64,000 bases of DNA from Flavobacterium ginsengisoli (GTDB taxonomy: Bacteria > Bacteroidota > Bacteroidia > Flavobacteriales > Flavobacteriaceae): the NCBI RefSeq assembly GCF_029625315.1, contig NZ_CP121110.1:4430501-4494500 (forward strand), read 5' to 3'. The translations under genes and the position numbers were made by a program. How positions within the stretch are numbered: position 1 is the first letter of the stretch; each line of letters begins with the position of its first letter. The notes under the pieces are model-generated. The model had not been told where the DNA came from and ran no database searches. It saw only the letters and a list, made by a program, of their open reading frames with translations. Shown piece after piece: positions 1-10,097 of the stretch.

Positions 1-344
1 AAAGCAGTATATTGAAGAACCAAGTCTAGAATTTCTGTTGAGCCAGCGCCAAGTAAAATATTCTGGTTTGAAACATTGTTTTTTGTAGCAATAAGTGCAA
101 TTAATTCGTCTGAAAGATTCCAGCCATATCGATTACTATTATTAATGCTTTTTTGCATGGCAGCACGAGCAAGTGGAGAAGGTCCGTAAGGATTTTCATT
201 TGATCGTAATAATATGAGCGACTGGTCTACATCTGGAAGTATATATGTTTCTGGTGGAGTGTTTGCGAATGTTTCAAATTGGCAGAGGCCTAATCCAACT
301 GCACCTAAACCTATTTGTTTTAACCAGTTTCTTCTATTGCTCAT
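1..344 (-). CDS. HisC-like PLP aminotransferase, N-terminal part (runs off the window)
   Basis: The reading frame starts with ATG at 344 and is open to base 1. The first ~20 residues are a Tat-like or lipoprotein-type leader (SNRRNWLKQIGLGAVGLGLC: twin Arg, hydrophobic stretch, then Cys). Then come the N-terminal features of class I/II pyridoxal-phosphate aminotransferases of the histidinol-phosphate type: LRSNENPYGPSP, the RYGWN segment and LGAGSTEILDL, where the GAGS loop grips the cofactor phosphate. The lysine that holds PLP lies outside the window. Flavobacterial relatives with an exported leader exist, so an envelope or periplasmic role is possible. The substrate cannot be told from this fragment. 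Confidence 0.8.
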   Translation of the reverse strand, partial: MSNRRNWLKQIGLGAVGLGLCQFETFANTPPETYILPDVDQSLILLRSNENPYGPSPLARAAMQKSINNSNRYGWNLSDELIALIATKNNVSNQNILLGAGSTEILDLVLQYTA

Positions 345-420
345 ATTACTAAAGAATTAAATTAGACAATTTGTTTTAGTAATATGTCGTTGAGTTTTAA
401 TAAAAGTTACGATGTAGTTT

Positions 421-500
421 TTACCGCAAAGACACAAAGTTTGCGCAAGGAGCGCTAAGCTTTGTGTTCTTTGCGCAGATCTTAGCGAACTTTGCGGTTA
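421..500. repeat. Intergenic imperfect palindrome of the CGCAAAG family
   Basis: The left end TTACCGCAAAG and the right end CTTTGCGGTTAA are inverted copies. Inside them ACACAAAG pairs with CTTTGTGT. The same CGCAAAG-rich words recur at 38836-38880 and 38985-39170. It sits between two convergently placed gene ends and probably folds as a cruciform or RNA hairpin. Function unknown; it may also help end transcription. Confidence 0.7.
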
Positions 501-502
501 AA

Positions 503-1550
503 TTATTTTCTAGAATCAATCAATTTGTGATATTGATCAGCGATAACCTTCATATTAATATCATAATTTGCATTTTCCTCCACAAATTTTCTATTTCGAA
601 TAAGTGTTTCATTTCTTAATTCAGGATTTTCTAAAGACCAGATTAATTCATTGGCTAACATTTCAATATTATCAATTGTAATTAATTGACCATTTTCTCG
701 ATGCGTAATCCAACTTTGGTTTCCTGGAATGTCTGAAACAACTGGAAAACAATTAGAGGCCATTGCCTCAAACAGAGATGCAGAAACACCTTCGGTAATA
801 GGCATGCTGATGTAGATATTCGATTGTTGTAGTAATTTTGGAAGTTCTGTATTCGGGATTCTTCCTGTAAAAATTACTTTATTTTCGATTTGAAGTTCTT
901 TAGATAAATCTTTTAAATACTGCAATCTTGTTCCGTCGCCAACAATTGTCAAAGAAAAATCAATTCCCTTTTGATGTAAAATTCCAAATGCTTTTAATAT
1001 ACAATCGTGTCGATATTCAGGCATTAAAGAACGCGTTACAATAGCTTCAATTTTATTTGAGTTGTTTGTGGATGGAGTAAAAAGCGATAAGTCAATTCCT
1101 TTTGGAAGTATTAAAACTTTATCCATGTCAACGCCAGTTGCTTTCATGTGAATTGCCATAACTGGTCCCCAGGCATGAATTAAATGCGCTTTTTTGAAAG
1201 CATATTTCTGAATGAATTTTTTAAAAGGGTATAATTTAGATTCCTCTGGCCATAAATCGGTACGGCCTTGCTGTGCGATTGCAATGGTTTTTGATCCAGA
1301 TAATGCTCGCAAGAAAACCATAGCTGGTAGTTCTTTCTGCAATAACCATATCTGGTTTTTCTTTTTTAATGATTTTTCGAATAGAAAGAGGAGAGAAGAA
1401 ATACTCTAAAATACGCTTGAATCTATGATTGTTAGATGTTTGAAGTTCCCAAGTGACAATTTCAAAATCGCCAAATTCTTTGAGGCCTTTCATCCAAGTG
1501 ATAGCATCGGCGCGGTAAGATTCTCCAAGAAAAAGTATTTTCCTTTTCAT
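503..1550 (-). CDS. Glycosyltransferase family 4 (group 1), one +1 frameshift at 1305-1310
   Basis: Two overlapping frames together make one protein of about 348 residues. The N-terminal part (MKRKILFLGESYRADAITW) is the acceptor-binding Rossmann half. The C-terminal part carries the GT4 donor domain: VTRSLMPEYRHD, TIVGDGTRLQYLKDL, VIFTGRIPNTELPKLL and the EGVSASLFEAMASNCFPVVS nucleotide-sugar motif with its EGxxxxxxEA glutamates. The frame changes at GCTCGC (plus strand). Removing one base gives GCTGC and the continuous SYGFLAALSGSKT. The length then divides by three. Such enzymes transfer a sugar from an NDP-sugar to an envelope glycan or glycolipid. No polysaccharide cluster is visible here, so the acceptor is unknown. 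Confidence 0.85.
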
Positions 1551-1569
1551 TCAGTAAATGAGTTTTTGT

Positions 1570-1629
1570 CGCCGCGAATTTCACAAATTTTCACTAATTA
1601 ATTCGTGTCAATTCGTGAAATTCGTGGCG
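1570..1629. repeat. Intergenic palindrome (CGCCacGAATTTCAC type)
   Basis: CGCCGCGAATTTCACAAATT on the left is an imperfect inverted copy of AATTCGTGAAATTCGTGGCG on the right, with TTCAC/GTGAA and AATTCGTG words in between. Short palindromes of this composition are dispersed between genes in flavobacterial genomes. It lies between the start of the glycosyltransferase gene and the end of the DUF2461 gene. Confidence 0.65.
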
Positions 1630-1641
1630 TTTTATCTTTTT

Positions 1642-2319
1642 CTAGAATTCTTCAGTGTCTAAAGCTCGGTTTATAAATTCGTTTAAAGGTTTTAGAGCAA
1701 TCAATTTCTGGCTTATCTTTTTTACAAAGTCTTTCTGAGTAACTTCGGAGATGTCATATTTTTGAGTTGCCGTAAAACTTTTCAGTTTCAAAAACTCAAT
1801 TGCTGGATGGTCTTTTTCGTAACCTCGAGGCATGCTTTTTAGTGAATTGTTTTCGTTTATATCTAAACTTCCAAACTCTTTTTTGAAGTTTTTGTCATTT
1901 AAGATTTCCTGTAAATCATCGTAGAAAAAAGCAATTTCTTTACGGACTTTTTTCAAATCTTCAGATTCGGGAGAATAAAATCCGCCGGCAATAAAACTTG
2001 CTCCTTTCTCAATATGTACATAATATCCGGCGCGGTTTAAACCTTTTGTTCCGCCAGACATCCAGATTCCTAAATGCGCTTTGTATGGAGATTTGTCTTT
2101 TGAGAATCGAATGTCACGATTAATTCTAAAAGTGCAATTTTTTACTTCCAATAATTCTAGTGAAGGATCAAGCGGTTTCATTGCATCTAGAAAATCGCTT
2201 ACCAATTGATGATAATCTTTCTTGAAAACTTCATATCGTTTTTTGTTTTCTTGAAACCATTCTCGATTATTGTTCTTTTTTAAATCGTCTAAAAATTGCA
2301 ATGATTCTTTCGCTAACAT
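1642..2319 (-). CDS. DUF2461 (TIGR02453) family protein
   Basis: A cytosolic protein of 225 residues, the usual length of the family. Family hallmarks are the N-terminal FLDDLKKNNNREWFQENKKR, the FRINRDIRFSKDKSPYK block (central Arg/Asp-rich motif) and the GGFYSPESEDLKKVRKEI segment. No enzyme activity is established for DUF2461. There is no signal peptide or membrane segment. It stands alone between intergenic repeats, about 130 bases from recF on the same strand, so co-transcription with recF is possible but not shown. Confidence 0.85.
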   Translation of the reverse strand: MLAKESLQFLDDLKKNNNREWFQENKKRYEVFKKDYHQLVSDFLDAMKPLDPSLELLEVKNCTFRINRDIRFSKDKSPYKAHLGIWMSGGTKGLNRAGYYVHIEKGASFIAGGFYSPESEDLKKVRKEIAFFYDDLQEILNDKNFKKEFGSLDINENNSLKSMPRGYEKDHPAIEFLKLKSFTATQKYDISEVTQKDFVKKISQKLIALKPLNEFINRALDTEEF

Positions 2320-2447
2320 ATTCCTTAATATATTTTATTGCAGTTAATTTTTAAGTTTTTTGTTTAAGCTAATTTAATGATTTCTATTTTGGAATTGATT
2401 CTAAAAGCTGATACAAATTATATCAATTTTTAAGGAATCGGATAAAA

Positions 2448-3527
2448 TCACAAATTAAATATCTTATAGGTCTGATGCGTCGATTTTACAATCGCTTCAG
2501 TTCTTTCTGGATGAGTGTCAGAAATAAAAAGTTGTCCAAACGTCTCGCTGTTTACCATTTCTATGATTTTGGCAACACGCGTTTCGTCTAATTTGTCAAA
2601 AATATCATCAAATAAAAGAATAGGTTTTACACCACTTTGTTTTTTCAAGAATTCAAATTGCGCCAATTTTAAAGCAATCAGAAAAGATTTCTGCTGTCCT
2701 TGCGATCCGAATTTTTTTATCGGATGTGAATCAATTTCAAAAGACAAATCATCTTTATGAGTTCCAACGGTTGTGTAATGCAACGCTCTGTCTTTATTGA
2801 TGTTTTCCTGTAAAAGGGTCAAAAGATCTTTTTCGAATAAATGGCTTTCGTAAACCAACTGCACACTTTCTTCAGATCCTGTAATTGCTTGATGATGTCT
2901 ATTAAATATAGGTATAAACTGCTCTAAGAAATCTTTTCGTTTTTCAAAAATCGATTTGCCGTAGCCTTGCAGTTGTTCGTTATATATAGATAAGGTATCG
3001 TTGTCAAAGACATGATTGAGAGCAAAATATTTTAAAAGTGCATTTCGTCGCGTAATTACCTTTTGGTATTGTATTAATTCGTGCAGATAAGTCGCGTCTA
3101 ATTGCGAAATCACGCTGTCCATAAATTTACGACGTGTTTCACTTCCTTCAATAATCAAATCGCGATCGGCTGGCGAAATAATTACAAGCGGAATAAACCC
3201 AATATGATCTGAAAATTTATCGTAAGGTTTTCCGTTTCGCTTTAAAACCTTTTTTTGCCCTTTTTTTAAACTGCAAACAATCTGTTCTGTTCTCTCATTT
3301 TTTTCGAGTTCGGCATCAATTACAAAAAACTCTTCACCGTGTTTGATATTTTGTACAGCAAGCGGATTAAAATAACTTTTTCCGTAAGCTAAATGGTAAA
3401 TAGCATCGAGCACATTGGTTTTTCCAATGCCATTTTTACCCACAAAACAGTTGATTTTGATGTCAAAATCAAAACTTGCTTCAGAAAAGTTCTTGTAATT
3501 GAATAATGAGATTTTGTTTAAATGCAT
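2448..3527 (-). CDS. recF: DNA replication and repair protein RecF
   Basis: An SMC-like ABC ATPase that loads RecA at single-strand gaps with RecO and RecR. About 359 residues. Walker A is [14 protein letters not shown] near residue 31, the signature motif is FGSQGQQKS, and Walker B is [16 protein letters not shown] followed by the D-loop. The N-terminal [16 protein letters not shown] is typical of RecF. An upstream in-frame TTG at 3542 could add five residues, but ATG at 3527 is preferred because it gives the family's usual N-terminus and is preceded by GGAG. It is transcribed away from the TPR-ribH-mutL block. Confidence 0.96.
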   Translation of the reverse strand: MHLNKISLFNYKNFSEASFDFDIKINCFVGKNGIGKTNVLDAIYHLAYGKSYFNPLAVQNIKHGEEFFVIDAELEKNERTEQIVCSLKKGQKKVLKRNGKPYDKFSDHIGFIPLVIISPADRDLIIEGSETRRKFMDSVISQLDATYLHELIQYQKVITRRNALLKYFALNHVFDNDTLSIYNEQLQGYGKSIFEKRKDFLEQFIPIFNRHHQAITGSEESVQLVYESHLFEKDLLTLLQENINKDRALHYTTVGTHKDDLSFEIDSHPIKKFGSQGQQKSFLIALKLAQFEFLKKQSGVKPILLFDDIFDKLDETRVAKIIEMVNSETFGQLFISDTHPERTEAIVKSTHQTYKIFNL

Positions 3528-3768
3528 TTTTAGGGACTCCAAGTGTAAAATTCACCGTTTTTGAACAGTAAAAATTTGAGGTCGCAAATTACCGAAAATT
3601 ATCGATATAATTGGCTTTAGGGCGATTCTCAGCCAATTTATTTTAGCGCTTCCGCGAAAGTACAAATCACAAAAGAAAATATTTCTTTTAAAATAGTGAT
3701 AAAATTGAAATTTTTTACGTCATTTTCAATAAAAATTTTATTTTTGCCGTTCACTAAATAAATTTTAA

Positions 3769-4551
3769 ATGGCAACTTACAATAAAAGAGGATATAAGAC
3801 ACCAAAAGAAAAGGAAGTAAAAGAAGTGGTTACTGAAGAGCAACAAGTAGTTATTGACGAAAAAGACAGCACAACAGCTGGAGTTTTCTCAAAATTAGAT
3901 GAAACGGCTTCAAGAACTGAGGATTGGGTGGCTAAAAATCAAAAAATCATTATTGGTTTAGTTGCTGGTATTGCAGTTGCTACAATTGGATATTTGGCTT
4001 ACCAAAAATTTATTGCAACTCCTAAACAAGAAGAGGCTGCAAGTGAAATGTTTGTTGCGCAACAAAACTTTGAAAAAGCTGTAAATGGTGTTTCTAGCGA
4101 TTCATTATTCAAATTATCATTAAACGGTTCTGAAGGTAAATTCGGATTTATCAAAATCGCTGACGAATATTCTGGAACTGATGCTGGAAATTTAGCAAAC
4201 TACTATGCTGGTATCGCTTACTTGAATACTGGTAAATTTGATGAGGCAATTAAATATTTAGGTGAGTTCAAATCTAAAGATGTAATCTTGAGTGCATTAG
4301 CTAAAGGTGCTACAGGAGATGCTTATTCTCAAAAAAATCAGCAAAAAGAAGCTTTAGATTTTTATGTAAAAGCCGCTGAATCTAACAAAAATGATTTTAC
4401 AACGCCTCGTTTCTTATTAAAAGCTGGAAAAACTGCTTTGGCTTTAGGGCAAAAAGAAGATGCTTTGAAATACTTTAATGACATTAAAGATAATTACGAC
4501 AGTACTCCAGAAGCTGCATCTGTTGATGCTTTGATCGGATTAGCACAATAA
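3769..4551 (+). CDS. Membrane-anchored tetratricopeptide repeat protein
   Basis: 260 residues. A charged cytoplasmic N-terminus of about 55 residues is followed by one membrane helix (IIIGLVAGIAVATIGYLAY, about residues 64-82) and then TPR-like helical repeats (YYAGIAYLNTGKFDEAIKYL, QKEALDFYVKAAESNK, GQKEDALKYFNDI). This layout resembles the YfgM/TPR_21 family of inner-membrane adaptors. The gene is the divergent neighbour of recF in flavobacteria and precedes ribH. A -7 box TATTTTTG lies at 3739-3746, 22 bases before the start. The partners are unknown. Confidence 0.8.
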   Translation: MATYNKRGYKTPKEKEVKEVVTEEQQVVIDEKDSTTAGVFSKLDETASRTEDWVAKNQKIIIGLVAGIAVATIGYLAYQKFIATPKQEEAASEMFVAQQNFEKAVNGVSSDSLFKLSLNGSEGKFGFIKIADEYSGTDAGNLANYYAGIAYLNTGKFDEAIKYLGEFKSKDVILSALAKGATGDAYSQKNQQKEALDFYVKAAESNKNDFTTPRFLLKAGKTALALGQKEDALKYFNDIKDNYDSTPEAASVDALIGLAQ

Positions 4552-4629
4552 TTATACTATTTGAGTTCAGTTTTTAGATTTTAGATTCGTATTTTAGCAG
4601 TCTGAAATTTAATAACAAAAATAGTACAG

Positions 4630-5202
4630 ATGGCTACTGAAAATAAAAATCTATCAGAATACGATAAAAACACAATCCCAAACGCGAAAGACTTTCGGTT
4701 TGGGATTGTTGTTTCTGAATGGAATGATACTATAACAGAAGGACTTTATAATGGTGCTTTTGACGCTTTGGTTGATTGTGATGTTCCTGCTCAACAAATT
4801 ATCCGTTGGAATGTTCCAGGAAGTTTTGAGTTGATCTACGGAGCTAAAAAAATGCTTCAAACACAAAATGTTGATGCGGTTATTGTAATTGGATGTGTAA
4901 TTCAAGGAGAAACTAAACATTTTGATTTTGTTTGTGAAGGCGTTACACAAGGAATTAAAGATTTGAATGTTCAAACTGATGTTCCGGTTATTTTCTGTGT
5001 TTTAACAGATAATAATATGCAACAGTCAATAGATAGAAGTGGAGGAGTTCACGGAAACAAAGGAACTGAAGCGGCGATTGCAGCAATTAAAATGGCTTAT
5101 ATTCGTCAGCAAGCTTCAATAGCTCACGTTTTTAATCAGCCATTACTAACTTCTGGAGCAATTCAAATTGAAGATTCTCCGAAGAAAATAGAAAACGAAT
5201 AA
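4630..5202 (+). CDS. ribH: 6,7-dimethyl-8-ribityllumazine synthase
   Basis: Penultimate enzyme of riboflavin synthesis. It condenses 5-amino-6-ribitylaminouracil with 3,4-dihydroxy-2-butanone 4-phosphate. 190 residues, somewhat longer than the ~155 of most RibH because of extra residues at both ends. Recognisable blocks are IVVSEWNDTITEGLYNGA, NVPGSFELIYGAK, VIVIGCVIQGETKHFDFVC (with the catalytic His and the phosphate-binding GET) and PVIFCVLTDNNMQQSIDRSG. It follows the TPR gene by 78 bases in the same direction and is closed by the hairpin at 5226-5270. Confidence 0.97.
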   Translation: MATENKNLSEYDKNTIPNAKDFRFGIVVSEWNDTITEGLYNGAFDALVDCDVPAQQIIRWNVPGSFELIYGAKKMLQTQNVDAVIVIGCVIQGETKHFDFVCEGVTQGIKDLNVQTDVPVIFCVLTDNNMQQSIDRSGGVHGNKGTEAAIAAIKMAYIRQQASIAHVFNQPLLTSGAIQIEDSPKKIENE

Positions 5203-5225
5203 GCACATTTGTTTTAAAAAATATT

Positions 5226-5270
5226 AAAACCTATACTGTGTAATAACGGTATAGGTTTTTTGTTTTTTTT
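5226..5270 (+). terminator. Rho-independent terminator after ribH
   Basis: AAAACCTATAC (5226-5236) pairs with GTATAGGTTTT (5249-5259) around a 12-base loop and runs into a T-rich tract ending at 5270. Confidence 0.85.
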
Positions 5271-5367
5271 ATGATTGTTCTTATTCTAAAAGCCAATCAA
5301 AATTTACTAAATTTGTACTTCTTGGTTTGCAAAAACCTAATCTAACTTTTAAACTTATTTTTGCTTA

Positions 5368-7314
5368 ATGTCGAGTATTATTCAATTGCTTCCTGATCAC
5401 GTTGCTAACCAAATTGCTGCTGGAGAGGTGGTTCAAAGACCAGCTTCAGTCGTAAAAGAATTGTTAGAAAATGCTGTAGATGCGAAGGCAACTGATATTA
5501 AATTAATTATTAAAGATGCGGGCAAATCATTAGTCCAAGTTATTGATAACGGAGTTGGAATGACAGTTACAGATGCACGTTTGTGTTTTGCGCGTCACGC
5601 TACGTCAAAAATTCGTCAGGCAGAAGATTTATTTTCGCTTGGTACAAAAGGTTTTCGTGGAGAGGCTTTGGCTTCTATTGCAGCGATTGCACACATGGAA
5701 ATGAAAACGAAACAGGACCAAGATGAACTAGGTACACATATTGTAATTGAAGGAAGTAAATTTGTTTCGCAAGAGGTGGCTGTTTTGCCAAAAGGGACTT
5801 CATTTGCGGTTAAAAACTTGTTTTTTAATATTCCTGCTCGCCGTAATTTCTTAAAATCAGATACGGTTGAATTTCGTCATGTTATGGATGAGTTTCAGCG
5901 TGTAGCATTGGCGCATCCTAATATTCATTTTAGTTTTTATCATAACGGAAGCGAGATGTATAATCTTCCAGCAGCAGGATATCGCCAGCGAATTGTTGGT
6001 ATTATGTCTGGAAAAACGAATGAAAAATTAGTTCCTGTAAACGAAGATACCGAAATTATAAATGTTCAAGGTTTTGTATGTAAACCTGAATTTGCTAAGA
6101 AAAATAGAGGAGAGCAGTTCTTTTTTGTAAATGATCGATTTATAAAAAGCAGTTTCTTGCATCACGCTGTAATGTCTGCATATGATGGATTGCTGAAAGA
6201 CGGTTCTCAGCCAAGTTATTTCTTGTATTTGCAGGTTCCACCAAACACAATTGATATTAATATACACCCAACTAAAACGGAAATTAAATTTGATGACGAG
6301 CAAGCATTATATGCTATTTTAAGAGCCTCTATAAAGCATAGTTTAGGACAATTTAATGTTGCGCCGGTTTTAGATTTTGATAGAGATTCTAATTTAGATA
6401 CGCCATATCATTATAAAGATGTAGAAGCAGAAGTGCCAACGATTCAAGTAGACGGAACTTTTAACCCTTTTACTGATGATAAAACCAATCAGCATTATAG
6501 TAAAGCTGGTTCGGGGTCATCAGGATATAGTTCTGGTTCTTCTTTTTCGTCTTCATCTTCTTCATCAGGATCATCATCTTCTGGATCATATTCAGGATAT
6601 TCTAAAAGAGTAGAACCAACTGCAAGCTGGGAGAGTTTATATGTTGGTTTAGATGTTGAAAATCCAGAAAGCATTGAAAGTTCGCCTTTTACATTCGAAA
6701 ATGAAGAAGTGACTTCTTCTTTATTTAATGACGAAGATGTAGAACAGGCTACTCAGAAAACGTATCAAATTCATAAAAAATATATTGTTTCGCCAATAAA
6801 ATCAGGAATGATTATTGTTGATCAACAGCGCGCGCATCAACGAATTTTGTATGAACAATTTTTACTGAATATGACGGTTAATCAGGCCTCGAGCCAACAG
6901 TTGCTTTTTCCTTTAGATTTGTTTTATTCAGCATCTGAAATGGAATTAATCGAAGAATTAAAGCCTTCACTAGCAACAACAGGATTTGTTTTCGACGAAA
7001 GTAAAACGGATCATGTTGTAATTTCAGGAATTCCAGTAAATATTACAGAAAGCGAAGTTTCGCAGGTCATAGAGCAATTATTGAGCGATTTGCAAGACGG
7101 AATTCCTGGTAATAGCTACAGTCAGAACGATACAATTGCAAAGTCAATGGCCAAAAGTTTAGCGGTTAAAACAGGATCTTATTTAACCGAAAAAGAACAA
7201 GATAATATAGTAAACGGATTGTTTGCTTGCAAAGATCCAAATATTTCACCTTTTCAAAAACCTACTTTCATCACCATGCGTGTTGAAGATATAGATAAAA
7301 AGTTTGCAGTATGA
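5368..7314 (+). CDS. mutL: DNA mismatch repair protein MutL
   Basis: 648 residues. The N-terminal GHKL ATPase has ELLENAVDAKAT (Mg-binding Asn), DNGVGM and GFRGEALASI. A ribosomal-S5-like transducer domain contains FFNIPARRNFLK and HPTKTEIKF. A low-complexity Ser/Gly linker (about residues 388-412) leads to the C-terminal dimerisation domain. There QQRAHQRILYEQF replaces the DQHAAHERxxxE endonuclease motif, and CKDPNISPFQKPTFI resembles the second conserved C-terminal block. MutL couples MutS mismatch recognition to strand removal. The start ATG lies only 4 bases after a -7-like TATTTTTG (5356-5363), so the mRNA may be nearly leaderless. It overlaps the next gene by 4 bases. Confidence 0.97.
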   Translation: MSSIIQLLPDHVANQIAAGEVVQRPASVVKELLENAVDAKATDIKLIIKDAGKSLVQVIDNGVGMTVTDARLCFARHATSKIRQAEDLFSLGTKGFRGEALASIAAIAHMEMKTKQDQDELGTHIVIEGSKFVSQEVAVLPKGTSFAVKNLFFNIPARRNFLKSDTVEFRHVMDEFQRVALAHPNIHFSFYHNGSEMYNLPAAGYRQRIVGIMSGKTNEKLVPVNEDTEIINVQGFVCKPEFAKKNRGEQFFFVNDRFIKSSFLHHAVMSAYDGLLKDGSQPSYFLYLQVPPNTIDINIHPTKTEIKFDDEQALYAILRASIKHSLGQFNVAPVLDFDRDSNLDTPYHYKDVEAEVPTIQVDGTFNPFTDDKTNQHYSKAGSGSSGYSSGSSFSSSSSSSGSSSSGSYSGYSKRVEPTASWESLYVGLDVENPESIESSPFTFENEEVTSSLFNDEDVEQATQKTYQIHKKYIVSPIKSGMIIVDQQRAHQRILYEQFLLNMTVNQASSQQLLFPLDLFYSASEMELIEELKPSLATTGFVFDESKTDHVVISGIPVNITESEVSQVIEQLLSDLQDGIPGNSYSQNDTIAKSMAKSLAVKTGSYLTEKEQDNIVNGLFACKDPNISPFQKPTFITMRVEDIDKKFAV

Positions 7315-8067
7315 TGAATATCACACCAGTAGTTAAGCAACTACTAATTATTAATATAATATTTTTTATTGGGGCTCAGTTAGTGCCAATTTCTTATGAA
7401 TATCTTGCCCTTTTCTTTCCGGAAAATCCAGAATTTAAAGTTTGGCAGCCGGTTACTCACATGTTTATGCATGGCGGTTTTGCTCATATCGCATTCAATA
7501 TGTTTGCATTGTATTCTTTTGGATCTACATTAGAACATTTTTGGGGAGGAAGAAAATTTTTATTTTTCTATATCTCATGTGGGCTAGGAGCAGCTTTGGT
7601 GAATTTTGCGGTTAATTATTACTTTTATCAAGATAGCCTTAATATTTTGATGGGACACGGGTTTGCGAAAGCGGATATATTAAATATCTTAAATCAAGGA
7701 AAGATTGATACTAGATGGCAGACAAATTTTGACAGTCTCAGAATTTAAACATTTTACAAGTGCCTATTTCGGAACTGTGGTCGGGGCTTCTGGAGCAATT
7801 TATGGATTGTTGGTGGCTTTTACTTTTATGTTTCCAAATGCAGAACTGGGAATTATGTTTATTCCTATTCCAATAAAGGCAAAATATTTTGTGCCAATTT
7901 ACATGCTTTTATTTGATGGTTTCTTCGGAATTTTTGGAAGTTCGCTGATGGGAATAGAATCTGGAATCGCACATTATGCGCATATTGGTGGTGCATTTTT
8001 TGGATTTATGATTATGTGGTACTGGAAAAAAATCAGTTTAATAACAACCGTTGGAATTAATTTTTAA
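7311..8067 (+). CDS. Rhomboid-family intramembrane serine protease 1 (+1 frameshift at 7718-7723)
   Basis: About 251 residues after repair, with six predicted membrane helices. The HMFMHGGFAHIAFNMFALYSFG block and the catalytic pair GASGAIYG (Ser) and HYAHIGGAFFGF (His) are all present, so an active protease is expected. The frame breaks at GCAGAC. Removing one base gives GCAGC and the continuous RWQQILTVSEFKHF. Rhomboids cleave single-pass membrane proteins within the bilayer; the substrate is unknown. The start overlaps the mutL stop by four bases, so the two are translationally coupled. A second rhomboid follows. Confidence 0.9.
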
Positions 8068-8102
8068 CTTTAAAGTACGAATTCTAAAATAGAAGAATTT
8101 TT

Positions 8103-8967
8103 ATGAATATTCTAGACGATTTAAAATTACAGTATAGATTGGGTGGTATTGCTATGCGAGTTATGTATTGGAACGTAGCATGTTTTATTGTGTCACTTAT
8201 CTTTTTCTATCAATTTTCAGTAGGTCAGTTTGCATTTCCAAATTGGCTGGCTTTGTCGTCAGATCCTCAGGTTTTTATGTTTAAACCTTGGACTTTTTTA
8301 ACGTATGCGTTCTTTCACGACGGATTTTTTCATCTGTTATTTAATATGATGGTGCTTAATTTTGCAAGCACTTTGTTTCTTACTTATTTTACTCAAAAGC
8401 AATATTTAGGATTGTATCTTTTAAGCGCTCTTTTTGCAGGAGTAGCTTTTGCGCTAAGTTTTTATTTTTCTAATATCAGCGGTTCTATTGTTGGTGCCTC
8501 GGCGGCTATTATGGCTATTTTAGTGGCAGCAACAACTTATTCTCCTTTAATGAATGTGCGATTATTTCTCTTCGGAAATGTAAAACTTTGGCACATCACA
8601 GCTGTTATTATAATCTTAGATTTAATGCAGTTTCGTTTAGGAAATATGGGCGGACATATTTCGCATCTTGCAGGTGCTTTCTTCGGATTTGTATATATTA
8701 AATTACTCCAGAACGGTACCGATTTAAGTATCATTGTTTCTAAAACCTTAGATTTCTTCGTAAATCTTTTTAGAAAATCTCCTACGACCCCATTCACAAA
8801 AGTTCATAAAAATTACAAAAAACCTACAGAAAAAACAACATCAAGAATTGTTACGAAAGACAAAACGCAAGCAACAGATTGATGAAATTTTAGACAAAAT
8901 TAGTCAATCAGGATATGATTGTCTGACAAAAGAAGAAAAAGAGTTTTTATTTAAAGCTGGAAAATAA
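8103..8967 (+). CDS. Rhomboid-family protease 2 with C-terminal DUF6576-like tail (+1 frameshift at 8867-8872)
   Basis: About 287 residues after repair. Membrane domain: FHDGFFHLLFNMMVLNF, catalytic Ser in GASAAIMA and His in GGHISHLAGAFFGF. Read without repair, the protein stops at 8882. Removing one base at GCAAGC (giving GCAGC) continues it as QQIDEILDKISQSGYDCLTK and ends at 8967 with FLFKAGK. This C-terminal helical element is typical of Bacteroidota rhomboids (assigned from memory to DUF6576). The repaired end leaves 19 bases to the next gene, consistent with an operon. Confidence 0.87.
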
Positions 8968-8986
8968 ACTTGTAGGAGAATTAAAT

Positions 8987-10032
8987 ATGAAAAACCTTTC
9001 TTGGTTTAATAAAATAATGTTCTTTTTGAATATAGTGCTAACTGTGCTTACATTTAGCGTCTATGTTTTACCTTTTTTAGCACCTAAAAGTTTTCCGCTT
9101 TTATCGGTGCTTACGTTGTTTATGCCTGCTTTTTTTGTAGCCAACATATTGTTTTTCGTCTATTGGGGAATTCAGTTCAAAAAACGTCTTATTTTATCTG
9201 GTTTAGTTTTATTGACAGGTATTACATTTATTAGTAAGTTCTATAAGTTTTCTGCAAAAGAATATGTGAAAGACGAAAAAGATTTTTCTGTTATGAGTTA
9301 CAATGTGCGTCTTTTTAATGTTTTTAAATGGCTTGATCGCGATGATATTCCAGCAAATATTAAAGCTTTTATAGACGAAAAAGACCCTGATATTTTGTGT
9401 ATTCAAGAATATTCTAATTCGGCACATTTAGATTTGAAAGTATATCCGCACCGTTATATTTTTATCGATGGAAAAAAATAAAAACGGGACAGGCTATTTT
9501 TTCTAAGTTCCCAATTATTGAAGAAGGGAAAATTATTTTTCCAAAATCAGACAATAATGTAGTTTATGCCGATATTAAGCGTGGAAAAGATATTATTCGT
9601 GTTTATAATATGCACTTGCAGTCTATTAAAATTTCTCCCGATGTAAGTGAAATATCAGATGATATTGATAATGTTAACCAAAAGAAATCTCAGCGAATTT
9701 ATGGCAGAATAAGCAAAGGATTTAAGCAACAGCAAGAACAAGCTGAGATTTTTAGAGAGCATATAAAAAACTGCAAAACTCCAATGATTATTTGTGGAGA
9801 CATGAATAATAGTCCGTTTTCTTATGTGTATAGAAGCATCAAAGGAAAATTGAAAGATGCTTTTGAAGAAGCAGGAGAGGGTTTTGGAGCTACTTATAAA
9901 TTTAAATATTATCCAGCAAGAATTGACTACATCTTTACAGACAATAAAATGAAAGTAAAGCAATTTGAAAGCTTCCCTGATTTCGAAAATTCAGATCACT
10001 ATCCGATTATGACAAGATTGTCAATGGAATGA
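8987..10032 (+). CDS. Membrane-anchored endonuclease/exonuclease/phosphatase family protein (homopolymer frameshift near 9472-9485)
   Basis: About 348 residues after repair. Three N-terminal hydrophobic segments (within residues 1-85) anchor an EEP-fold domain. Conserved motifs are SVMSYNVRLFN (Asn metal ligand), DPDILCIQEYS (catalytic Glu), ICGDMNNSPFSYVYR (GDxN) and the final DYIFTDN...SDHYPIMTRL (DxI and SDH). The frame breaks in an A7-T-A5 run. One added A gives DGKKIKTGQAIFSKFP. This indel is not at a GCWGC site. The substrate could be a nucleic acid, phosphoinositide or sphingolipid-like phosphodiester; the sequence does not decide. Last gene of the recF-side block. Confidence 0.87.
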
Positions 10033-10097
10033 TTTATTAATCGTGATAAGTTAAGAAAGATATGAGAATTCATAACTCATAACTTACAATTCATAAT